In this document: positions 21,779 to 31,247 of the stretch, piece by piece
Numbering within the stretch: the first letter of the stretch is position 1
How the letters are laid out: every line of letters starts with the position of its first letter
Assembly (NCBI GenBank): GCA_019693395.1
Contig: JAAMXP010002867.1
Location: 4,652-40,230 of the forward strand
Source: Ettlia oleoabundans
Lineage: Eukaryota > Chlorophyta > Chlorophyceae > Chlamydomonadales
Length of the DNA: 35,579 nucleotides
Direction of reading: 5' to 3'
Position numbers and translations under genes: made by a program
The notes under the pieces: model-generated
Databases searched by the model: none
Told to the model about the DNA's origin: nothing
What the model saw: the letters and a program-made list of their open reading frames with translations, nothing else

Positions 21779-22952
21779 TGCAGCAGATGCAGGCGCAGCC
21801 TCTTCCAGTGCAGCGGCAGCAGCATGGGCAGCAGCTGCAACAGCCAGTTAAGCAAGAGCAGCTCCCTCCACTGCAGCAGCAGCAGGAGCAGCAGCGGAAA
21901 CGTAGAAGGGCAGACAGAGGGCAGGCAGCAGCGCTTCCGGCAGCCACAGATAGAGGGACAACCGCCAAACAAGCCCGCTTGGTTCCTTTATCAATCGGCG
22001 ACATTGCTGCACCGGGCGCCCTGCCAGCGCGACCCCTGGCAGCCGCAGCACCAGTGCCGCCCTCCCCATCATCTACGCCAGTGCCTGAAGCAGTGCCCCA
22101 GCCGGGCTTGCCTCAACAGGCTCCCGCCAGGGCATCACAAAGAGCGGCAGCTGCCCCAGCTGAGCACCCTACGCCACAGTCTGTTCAAGTGCAGCCACGT
22201 CACAGGCACAGCGCGAGACAACCCTGCAGCCTGTGCAGGCTGCCCACCACCCACCAGCAGCAGCTGGAGAGCCAGCAGCTGCTGCGGCAGCAGGAGAGCC
22301 AGCAGCTGCTGCGGCAGCAGGCCGAGCGCCTACTATGCAGGTGCCAGCAGTATCAGCCAATGCAGCAGTAGCAGCCCCAGTGCTGCCCATGCAAGGCCCG
22401 AAGCAACTGAATGCGGTCCCGCCCTTGTCAGCCCTTCAACCGCAGGATCCCGGGCAGCTGCCGCCACCGCAAGCAGTGGATGCCCCGCAGCTGCCGCCTG
22501 CTGCACCACCCCCACAGCTGGCCCAGCCCATCCCAGGTGCACAGCCTGAGCCGGGCCCACAGCCGGGGCCGGCTGCAGTTGCAGAGGCAGCTGGGCCGGC
22601 AGCCGTTGTACTGCCAGCAGCCCCGCTGCTTGCTGCTGCAGTACCACCACCACCACTGGCTGCTGGCCCAGCGGCTGCCATGCCGTCGATTGCAGCTCCA
22701 GACCTGCAATTGGTACAGCAACTCATCACCGCAGCCAGCCAACCGGGGGCAGCTGCCACCGGACTTACCCCGCAGCTTGTTGGAAACCTCTTGGTTGCGC
22801 GGCAGGCCCAGCAGGAAGTACAGCACGAGCTGCAGGCTGAAGCGTTGCGAATGCTGCTGGCTCAGCCAGATATGTTGCCGGCAGCGGCTGCCTTAATGCA
22901 GCACATGGCGGCGCCACCTGCTGCTCAACCTCACACCGCAGATCATTGCTGA
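19676..22952 (+). CDS. AP2-like Gln/Ala/Pro-rich protein, array copy 3 with an extra half unit (frame disrupted)
   Basis: Exons: first exon to 19841 (open from about 19520; first ATG in this frame 19676), then 20069-20266, 20394-20832, 21008-21105, 21312-22952. The first AP2-like unit has LPNQKYKTQLRMSTM, then LCHCYTLGEAKVLRDVAV and LWRRMHE. The 198-nt exon 20069-20266 is an extra piece, SYRADATPMQQLQ fused to RHLGEAVAARDLALLWRQ, absent from copies 1 and 2. Exon 20394-20832 has the helical module, RRKQAAPMR and LPYGVRK; exon 21008-21105 has AGVLRDIDLMWRRVHGL. The last exon has LEELKQVARDLRDSGELATL, a long polyGln tract, RKRRR, Pro/Ala-rich sequence and the C-terminal domain LQLVQQLITAASQP...LTPQLVGNLL. 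One base seems missing near 19820, giving a phase mismatch at the first junction, and the frame shifts again near 22200. Here the third-unit donor is GT, not GC. Confidence 0.5.
21709..21777 (+). repeat. (CAG)23 microsatellite encoding polyglutamine
   Basis: Twenty-three uninterrupted CAG codons in the last exon of AP2-like copy 3, followed by ATG-CAG-CAG-ATG-CAG. The corresponding regions of copies 1 and 2 have only short interrupted CAG/CAA runs. Confidence 0.95.
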
Positions 22953-22989
22953 CTGCCTGCACGAGCAGCATGCACAGCAGGCTGAGGAG
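22924..22989 (+). pseudogene. Out-of-frame second copy of the C-terminal tail motif
   Basis: In another frame than the ending of copy 3, this stretch reads LTPQIIADCLHEQHAQQAEE. It matches copy 2's LTPQLIAGYLQAQRAQQAEE almost position for position. Copy 3 already has the motif upstream (LTPQLVGNLL at about 22760-22800), so this is a duplicated tail now read through in the wrong frame and ended by TGA at 22950-22952. Confidence 0.65.
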
Positions 22990-23108
22990 TGTGCCTGCTT
23001 CTGTCCCAGCCACAGATGTGGCCAGCCCATCTGCCTTCATACAGCAGGGGGTGGCGGCAGCGCCAGCTCCTGCTGGGGCTGCTGATGGTTCAGTGCTGGG
23101 CAGCTTCT

Positions 23109-23886
23109 GACCGAAGCGCCTTCTTTCAACTTAATTCCAAGAATCTCAACAAAATTCCACATCAACAACTTGTTCGTTACCGCAATGCTGTCGTTTGTGA
23201 TTTTCTTTAGATCAGGACATGTGCAGTCCTGCTGTGTACGGTCTGTGCTTAGTGTCTTCTCACGCTGTTATAACGTCTTTCTGTGCCGCCTGGACAGATT
23301 GTACGGATTTACACATTTCCTGCTTGATTGATGCCTCAGCGCGTCGCTCCAATTCAGCATGCACCGCAAGCGACTTGTACAGCTTGGCGCTATGGCAGAC
23401 CCATGTAATCAGAACCACGCTTTTTTATGCTGATAATGGTCAGTCAGTATGAGTGGATCAGGCATCATGTGGGTGACCTGTTTCGGCTGGTCAGTGAATG
23501 AGAGTGGCAGCAGCACCCAGCGCTGCGTGTTGATAACCGCGCTGCAACAGCCGTCACCACTTAGCATCCAGTCAGAACTTTCTGTACTGTAGATATGGCA
23601 CCAACTGTTATATGTAGAAGGGCACCTACTCGCTTGACTGACATGCTGCAGCCCTGTCTAAGGAACTCCAAGCCATCTGTGGCGGTGTGGGTGTGCCAGA
23701 CAGCGGCATGTGCGGGACATGCCGCCTCAGCACGTCGCCAGCCTGTCGCCGTGATGCATCTCCCCCATTACTCACCACGCATTCCTCCTCGATTTCGCTC
23801 GGTTTGTATCCTGGGGCAAACCGCATGTCCAAACCGTGCCGCTGCCCTTCCACATCTCGTGCTGCTGTTACACTCTATGATTAGCA
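23109..23886. other. 3' region of the AP2-like array and promoter of the membrane-protein gene
   Basis: No supported exon. TGTAA at 23404-23408 is a candidate poly(A) signal for copy 3. Several open frames near 23595-23920 have no splice or homology support. Confidence 0.45.
23404..23408 (+). terminator. Candidate poly(A) signal TGTAA (AP2-like copy 3)
   Basis: First TGTAA after the array, about 450 bases downstream of the last in-frame stop. Confidence 0.35.
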
Positions 23887-25092
23887 ATGCCGCACCCGGA
23901 TCTCAGTTTTACGGACACTGAACTAGAGGGGGAATACAGGCAGCTGAAGGCGAAGCAATTAATGCCGTGGGAGACCAAGCTCGCGACGCTCCGCCTCGCT
24001 GGCGGCGTCATGATGGCGTTCAAACTCGCCCTTCGCGACTGCTATTCCTCGGCGCTCTGTCTGGTATATTGCTTGGGCAGTGCTGCACTCCTTCTTCAGC
24101 GAGGCCGGGAAGGAACAAGGTGAGAAGGTGTGGAGGGGCCCCACCTGCTGCGCAGCTGCTGCGGCCGCAAACAACCTTGTCAGCCGCCTTGCAGCCATCG
24201 CGTTGATCAAGCCACCCGTTGCGGTCGTGAGACTCGGAGGCTGTCAAGCCAGGCTGTGTGTTGTGCAGCGTTGAAGACTCATATTCCCCAATCCCACGCT
24301 GTTTCACAAAAAACGCTACCTGCCTCTGTCTCATTGTGCCCGCAGGCAGCGTTATGCAGTCACCATATGTGCTGAGGTTGTGATGTGCGCTGTAGGCGTG
24401 CTGATGTATGATGGCATGGCTGGAGCCATCAGCGGCGACGGCACCACCATTTTTCGCTCGCTGGGACAAGTGGCCAGCATGAACGGTTGCCTGCTGCTCG
24501 CGTTTGTGGCCGGCCTCTCCCCTCTGGTCTTTAGGCAAGCTAACTGTCTGGCAAATCTCTGTCCCATGCTGCATGCAGTTGGTATCTCAATAAAGTATGA
24601 AAGCGCTGTTGATGTTGTGACGCCTGCTCAATTGCGGGCAGGGCATCACCATCATCCCATACACGCACACAAAGACGTGCATCAACTCATCATACTACAA
24701 CCTAGCAACCTGTGCAGGTTCCTCTTCCCCTTGCTGCTCACCGAGAGCGCCATCCTGCTGATGCACAGGACGCCCATGTGCGCCACACCCGGGCTGCAGC
24801 AGGGCTATATGCTGCTGCACGAAGGCCTGTCCAGCGTACTTCATGTCTCAACGCACTTGGCCTCGCTGCTGCCCAAGCCGCCGACGCCGCCCGCCAGTGT
24901 AGAAGTGGCAATTCCTGTAGTCCCGTCTCCGAGCCCAGCCATCCTATGCAGCGCATTCTACCAGCCCTTGGCCGTCATCCTGTGCTGCCTCATCCTCGGC
25001 TACCACGCTTTCACTTCAGAAATGCAGCGGCGGCACGCCTTTCTGCAGGCCCACGCAGCACAGATCGCTGCCCAGCACGCCTCTCACTTGCC

Positions 25093-25148
<56 letters not shown>

Positions 25149-25261
25149 GTCGCCTGCAGGACCTGCAGTTGCAGATGCAAATCGCAAGCTCCAACTACTG
25201 GTTCAACTTTGGCCTCCCATCGCTGGCCGTGCTGCTCCAGATGCTGGCCCTAACCTCGTGA
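23887..25261 (+). CDS. Unknown multi-pass membrane protein with polyGln segment
   Basis: Exons 23887-24119, 24346-24534 and 24718-25261 give 321 residues. It starts with a short soluble lead (FTDTELEGEYRQL). Hydrophobic segments follow at about residues 52-71 (ALCLVYCLGSAALLL), 81-100 (YAVTICAEVVMCAVGVLM), 120-160 (CLLLAFVAGLSPLVF and FLFPLLLTESAILL), about 225-245 (YQPLAVILCCLILGYHAF) and a last one near the C-terminus (FGLPSLAVLLQMLAL). Between the last two is a charged/Gln-rich loop with 18 Gln encoded by a CAGCAA repeat. The second intron (24535-24717) has a GC donor (AG|GCAAGC), is 183 nt long and contains no in-frame stop, so retention would insert 61 residues. I do not recognise the family. 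It resembles only in general layout the membrane sensor halves of large algal signalling proteins. Confidence 0.68.
25094..25147 (+). repeat. (CAGCAA)9 repeat, polyglutamine-coding
   Basis: Nine perfect hexamers within the last exon of the membrane-protein gene encode 18 consecutive Gln. Alternating CAG/CAA makes this tract less slippage-prone than the pure CAG run at 21709. Confidence 0.95.
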
Positions 25262-26350
25262 GCCATGTGTCACCACAACATTCCTCCTCTTTGCTTTAGC
25301 TGCTGCATGGGGCTCCCCTCCTTGCTTTAAATCTGATCTTGCAATTCAATCTCCTGTTTCATTCAAGACCCCCTAATAACCCTTCCCTCTTGTGATGCCC
25401 ACGCTTCTCATCCAACCTTTGCCACATACCTCTCTTTTGTTTAGGCTCGTTAACAAACATCTTCCCTTATGGCGGAGTCTGGCAGCACTTCCATTTTCAG
25501 GTCATGCCCCTGGGGCCTGACAAAGTGATGTTCCTGCCATCTCCATGAAGCCAATCCGATCAAACACTCTTTGCTCCTTCTCTTTTCACTTTGAAGACGT
25601 CATTCGCCACCTTACCGCATGCACAAAAACCATAAATCAGCCAACCTCCTCTCCCATCACAGCTCAGGACAGCACGTTCCATGCTCTGTTTCCACTCAAA
25701 TCAGCTCATCTCCAGCCGTCCCAGCTTTTTGCATTGGCAATCTCAGCCTTTCTCTGTCCTATGTCTGCCTGCCCTGCCATGCCCAGCTTTGCCATCTACC
25801 TGTGACCTACTTGTCATTGGCAAGGCTCGGCTTTCAATGATCAGATAGCCTTTAGCGGTGCCACAACACATGCTTTAGCGGTGCCACAACACATGCCGTG
25901 CTGCAAACACATGTGTACCCCTTGATGGATCCAAACCAGGCATTTTTTTCCCAATCTTCTTACCAATTCACATAGGTTTAGACATGCCTCATGAGGGCAA
26001 ATCAACTCACCTACACCGGGAGCCCTCCCAACACAATGTCGGTTCACTATGGCTTGTCCTAACGGCACTCAGTCGGCTCCCTTGTGTGCTGTGCGCAATG
26101 TGAGTATCTTGTCAACATGTACCCACGGGGTGGCATGCTTGCGAAACTTCTTGTAACCCTGCACCCTGCTGTGTAAACTAGCAGCCGCTGCCTGCCCATG
26201 AACATGTGGATCTGCTCACCACACCCAGTATCGGGTGCGCAATTCAGTGTGTTTGCAGCTAAGTAGATCTGGAACAAGACATGTTCGACGCGAAAGTGCT
26301 GCGCAATGTGGATGCATTTCAGACGAAAGCAACCCAAGCGATGCCATTGC
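25262..26350. other. Convergent 3' region between the membrane-protein and BLISTER-like genes
   Basis: No supported exon. It is pyrimidine-rich in its first half. TGTAA occurs at 26152-26156 and 26172-26176, which would give the plus-strand gene a 3' UTR of about 900 bases. I see no TTACA (the minus-strand form) for the BLISTER-like gene. Confidence 0.5.
25850..25895. repeat. Perfect 23-bp tandem duplication
   Basis: The unit beginning CTTTAGCGGTGCCACAACAC is present twice head to tail (25850-25872, 25873-25895) with no mismatch, which suggests a recent duplication. Confidence 0.95.
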
Positions 26351-29300
26351 CTACACCTTGCCGCCAGCCAACGGTTGTTGCTGATGCCGCAAATGCTGCT
26401 GCTGCTGCTGTTGGGCCAGGAGCTCCAGTCGCTGCTGCTGCGCCCCCAGTCGCTGCTGCTGCGCCCCCAGCCGCTGCTCCAGCTGTTGCACCACTCGTTG
26501 CTGGCCATCCACCTCATCCTGCACAAAGCGGGCCCCGTGGCATGAAATGATAAAGCTCAAAGTGGCACGAGGAGAGCTTTGCAATAGCAAGCATTTCAGC
26601 AGACCAATCAGCGGCGATTATGCAGCTAGGTTTGGTATGATGACAGACACGGTCTGACACAGAGTGAACTTGTAGTTCCCTTTGCCTGCCTGGAAACAGC
26701 TGTGCCAGGCCAGCAGACCCTTCCTTCGACGCTGCAACAACCCTGCCGCTGCACCAGCACTTTAATGCACTTGAACAGAACAACGGCAACGAACCTGTTT
26801 GGCATTGAGGGCCGCCACGAGTTCCCGTTTCTCTTGCTCCAGGGCGTCCAGCAGCAGATAGATGGAGGAGGTGAGCGCCAGCGCTGCATCGCCTCCAATC
26901 GTATTTGGTGCCGACCCACCACTTGCTGCGCTGCTGCCAGTGCCGGTGCCATCCCCTGGCAACGTGTACAGCGCTTTCGGCAGTATCGCAGCGAGCTCCG
27001 CTGGGAGGCCCTGCCTCTGCTGCTTCGCTGGGGAGGTTCCTGCAGGCTCATTGGTACCTGCAGCACTTGTGCCACCGCCTGCTGCCGACTGGCGCAGCGC
27101 TTGTTGGCTGATGGTGGCAGAAACGAAAGGCCCCGGGGATGCCGCTACTGATGGGGTAGGTTGGCCAGGTGCACTGGCAACGGCAGCAGCTGCTGATGGG
27201 GACTGGCCGCCATCTGTGCCGCTGCCAAGACGCGCAGGTGCCTGCTCAGCTCCTCTTGCCACCGCCGCAGCCTGAGCTGCCTCCAGCTGCCGTAACAGAT
27301 CTGCGCTGTGCCGCTGCGCCAGCTGGATTTCCGCCTGCAGCCTTGCCACCTCAGCGGCATGCCTCTGCTGCTCCTCCCGCCGCTCTTCATCCACCAGCTG
27401 CCGCACACGCGCCTCAATGTCTGCCCCATCAACCGCCTGCTCTGGTTGTTCTTCACCAACCATTTGCGCCACCTGCTGCACATCCTGCTGCTGCCGCAGA
27501 GGCGAGGCTGCAGCCGCCGTCTGCTGCGCCGCCTGTAGCTGCTGCTGCAGGCGTTTGACCTGGTGCTTTGCTTCCGCGCTTTCCTCCCGCAGCCGATGGA
27601 CCTCGTTAAGCAGCGACCCCCGCTCCTTGATCACCGCCTCAAGCTGAGCCTGCAGGCAGTCAGTAGGCAGCAGCAGTTGCTTTACTCATTGAGCCTCAGG
27701 CAGTGGGCCAAAGAGCGGAGAAAAGCGCACAGGAGCCGAGTACAAGCCAGCAAACGTGTAATTGCAAGCTGTCAAGCGGACCAGAGACTGAACTGAGGGA
27801 GGACGTCGCATGCATACATGACCACGAGCAGGCAGCAGCGGCAGGATGGGGGCAGCACGATAACACTGGCAAGGGAAAGCAAAAATTTGAATGGCACCAT
27901 TGCAGAGAACGAAAAAGGGGCGACTGCCAAGCCTTGCCTGCATGGCTCGTGCCACCTCAGATGCCCCGCTGGCCTGGCTCTTGTCCCTCAGGTGGCTGCT
28001 CTTCAGCTGCAGCACCTGCTCCTCCAAGCTTACCACTTCAGCAGCCAGGGACTGCGGCAAAGGAACTCGGGATGAGGGATAAGGGCCAAATATTATCCAG
28101 GACTCCGAAGAAAGAGGTGGAAACATGTAGTTCAGGCTAGCGAGGCAGCCAGGTTGAGGAATTGGCAGGTGGGCTAGTTAACTAGGCAGGCAGCCAGCCA
28201 GCCCTGAGCTGCGACCGCCAGCCTTTGCCAGCGTGTCTCATCTGCCCCGCCCTGCTTCGCACATGCCGACCCATCCACCACAAATGACAACTTACTGAGC
28301 AATCCTGCTTGGCACTCATATGCGCCCCCGCTCCCGCGCCGGCCCCCCACCCGCCCCCAAACGCCCGTGCGCCCCCGTGCCTGTCCTGCTGTCCTGCTTC
28401 ACTAGATCCCTGCCGTGCCCTTTCTTTCCTTTCCCTATACACTTTGCAAAGAATCCCACTCTGGGCTGTCCACTCCCTCACCTTTGAGCGCTCCTGTATT
28501 TCCTGGGCGGACAGGCGGTACGCGTCCCGCTCAGCCTGCGCCACATCTACCGCCCCCTGCTGCGCCACAATGTGCTGCTGCAGCTCCTCAACTTGGCGCT
28601 GCAGGGCCTCAACCTCAGAGCCCTGCAAAGGAGGAGGGAGTAGAGGCAGTAACATATGTAGGTAAAGGGAGAGTTGTTGGTCAGGGAATGTGGAGCCAGG
28701 GCAGAGGCAGGCTTAGGGGCATGCGAGCAGCGACGGGTAGCCCCGGCAAAAAGGCAGGAAGCATCTTTATCTCCCGCCTGGAAATGGTCATAGAGCTTGC
28801 AGGTGCATCCCACTATGAGTACCACACCACCGGCTACCTGTACTGCTGCCCCACCTGCTCATTGTACCGCCGTGTTATCGCCTCGTTTTCCTCCACTAGG
28901 CTGTCGGCCAGCTTCATCTGCTGCTCCATCGCGCGCTGCGCCCATGGGAAGCAAGACAGGCAGCAGGCATGCAGCCGTGCTAGTGAGCACCATCCACGTA
29001 GCCAACAGGTCTCTTTGGCAGGCCTTAACAGTGAGAATGATAACTTACAAAAATTGATTGATTTATACAACACCTCAGACTCGCTTATCAGCCCACCTAA
29101 CCCCCCTGGCTTCCACCGATTTGCCTGCTATTGACCCCCCCCACCTGCAGCATGAACTTCTCCTCCGTCAGTTCATCAATGTGCTGCTGCAGCGCCTTGA
29201 ACTCCTGCGCCCTGCGTGACGGAATGGAGGTCGGAAAGACGGAAAGGCACAGCGGCAGGGTCAAGCGACAAGGGGGCGAAGCAGAGCAGCCAAGTCGACC

Positions 29301-31057
29301 AGCAAACGGCTGGCACGATGGCAGAAGCAGCATAAGCAAGCCAAAACCTGAAGCCATGGGAGCGCAGCGCCTGCAACAGCGTTTTTGCATGCGAGTTCAT
29401 GCAAGCTGGAAACGGCGCGCACCTTGACTGCTGCGTGCCGCCAAACTTGCCGGTGCTGACGCTGAGGGGAAGACCACTGGTGCTGGGCCCGCCAGCCGGA
29501 GGCACCGCGGAGGATTGAGAGGCGTGAGAAGCTGCGTCGCTGCCACGGCGGGACAACAGTGAAGGTGTGAGAGCACCACCAGCGCCGCCGCTGGCGTCAT
29601 GAGGGCTGCTTGAGCTGGGCAGGGCCGCCGCCACCGCCACTGCTGAACTCCCTGCCGTCGTTGCCACAAGGTTGGGCTGGCCAGCTGTCGCTGTGCCTCC
29701 CCCCGCTGATCCAGGCGTGCTGCCAACTGGCGTGGCTGCCCCGTTGGCTGCTGTTTGGGGTTGTGGCTCGCCTGCTAGTCCGGCAGCCGCATGCTCTCCC
29801 AGACTGCTGCCGCTCAGGCTGGGGCGGTGGTGGACCGCTGCAGGTGCCGCATCAGCAGGGCTGATGGCCCTGCTTTGTGCCCCTTGCTGCTGCTGCTGCT
29901 GCTCAGCCGCCAGCGATGCCGGAAGGTCAGCAGGCACAGCTGGCCGCTGCTGCTCCTTGTCGGGCGAAGCGTTGGCATCAGACAGCACGGCATACCCAGC
30001 CGCCCAGCTGCTGCTGGCGGCAGGCGCGGGTGCAGCAGCCGTTGTTGCTGTTGTTGTTGGTGGCGGCAGCGTCGTTGCCTGCTGAACTGGCTCAACATGT
30101 GGCGTGGCTGAGAGCCAGGTGGGCCTGTTGCTGCCCAAGCTGCCGCTGCCGCTGCTATTTCCATTTGCTGAGCCGAACAGCGAGCCAAACAGCCCGCCTC
30201 GTGCGCTTCCACGACCGCCACCAAAGTCTGCTGGTGGCGTGGTTGAGGGAGGCTGACCAACGGAGGCGCCAAAGCCTGCGGAGCTGACGCTGGTGCCACC
30301 TGTTGAGCGCTGCTGCGTCTGTGCTGATGTTGTTTCTATCGACGAAGCATGCTGAGCTGCAGCATCCATACCAGCTTGCAATATGGTGTCGCTTCTAGAG
30401 GCTGATGCATCTCCTGCGGCTGCCTGTGTGGCTGCTGCTGCTGCAGCCGCTGGGGTCGGCGCCTGCACAGCATCGACTGCGGGCGCTGGTGAGCTGCTTT
30501 GCGGATTCCAACTGAAAGTGGGCATTGGCGGCGGCAGCCGCTGTTGGTATCCCCCTGTGGCAGTGACACTGCTGCTGCTGTTGCTGGCAAACTCTGAGGA
30601 GAGCCTTTCCTGGCTGCTACCAACCGCCGCTGCTGGCGCCGGTAATGCAGACTGCTGCTCGGCAGGCCGTGGCGGCAGCATAGTGTGAAAAGGCAACTGG
30701 CGGGAGGAAGCATCATTCTCCATACTACTGGCCTCTAGTGTCACAGCAGTTTGTGGCAAATGAGTGCCTGTTGGTGGCGGTTGTGGTGCTGGCGGTTGTG
30801 GCGCCAAGGTGGCGCCCGGCGCTTCCTGCCGCGATATGCCATTGGCGGTGCTGCTGGCCGCCGCTTTGCTAGCAGCCTTTTGCCTCCGAAACTCTTCAAG
30901 CTGCGAGGAAAGCAGGGAGGAGGCACCAGCTGAGGAAGGCGGTGATCCTCTTGCTTGTTGGCTGCTATGTTTTTTTCGCCTGCGCAGAAAGTCGACACCG
31001 TCTCCTCACCTTGCGCCTGCCAGCAGCCGCAAGCTCCGCCCTGCTCAGCTGGGTCAT
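26351..31057 (-). CDS. BLI: BLISTER-like coiled-coil protein
   Basis: Eight exons on the minus strand (31057-31010, 30900-29423, 29211-29145, 28935-28855, 28622-28482, 28051-27938, 27649-26795, 26518-26351) give 983 residues with all phases consistent. The N-terminus MTQLSRAELAAAGRRK|LEEFRRQKAASK matches the plant BLISTER opening (Ala-Gly-Lys/Arg-Arg, LEEFR-K/R-x-KAA). Residues about 30-500 are low-complexity Ser/Ala/Pro/Thr. From about 509 come coiled-coil segments (QEFKALQQHIDELTEEK, EALQRQVEELQQHIV, EVVSLEEQVLQLKSS, VKRLQQQLQAAQQ). Near 900-928 is a helix ALTSSIYLLLDALEQEKREL, like the conserved C-terminal helix of BLI. The last exon adds Gln-rich repeats RLGAQQQ. In Arabidopsis, BLI binds the Polycomb protein CURLY LEAF and limits ER/cold stress responses; the algal role is unknown. 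Intron 6 has a GC donor (CAG|GCAAGG). Confidence 0.78.
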
Positions 31058-31247
31058 GGTCTGCTGTCAAACAGTGCTCTCAGCTTGAGATGACGCATGC
31101 TGCTTAGCCATCAGGCTTTGACAGCTTCAAACAATGCAGCTGAGATGGGTTTGATAGCGCCAAGCACTAGTCAGCATGACAGGCCCAGCACTTTCTCTCC
31201 CTTTGCCGCTCCTCTGAGCCCAAAGCCTTGCGAAGCGGCATGTCATC
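31058..31247. promoter_or_regulatory. Shared divergent promoter of BLISTER-like gene and PEX22
   Basis: Only 190 bp separate the two start codons, which face away from each other, so both 5' UTRs and both core promoters must fit here or overlap coding sequence. No TATA box is seen in either direction. Confidence 0.65.

Noticed and set aside
21361..22004. Long antisense or alternative-frame frames rich in Leu, Cys or Ser opposite the CAG tract
   Set aside because: They are CAG repeats read as CTG, TGC or AGC in other frames. The Gln frame has the conserved flanking motifs and valid splice sites.
24712..25299. Alternative frame with an ATATAT dipeptide run
   Set aside because: It is the CAGCAA repeat read out of frame. 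The Gln frame continues the hydrophobic segments of the membrane protein.
26281..26550. Plus-strand Ala/Pro-rich frame (AAAAPPVAAAAPPAAAPAVAP)
   Set aside because: It lies antisense to the last exon of the BLISTER-like gene, whose coiled-coil Gln repeats (RLGAQQQ) continue the upstream exon in phase.
29610..30299. Long plus-strand frames opposite BLISTER-like exon 2
   Set aside because: Antisense shadow of a 1478-nt low-complexity exon; the minus-strand frame is uninterrupted and joins in phase on both sides.
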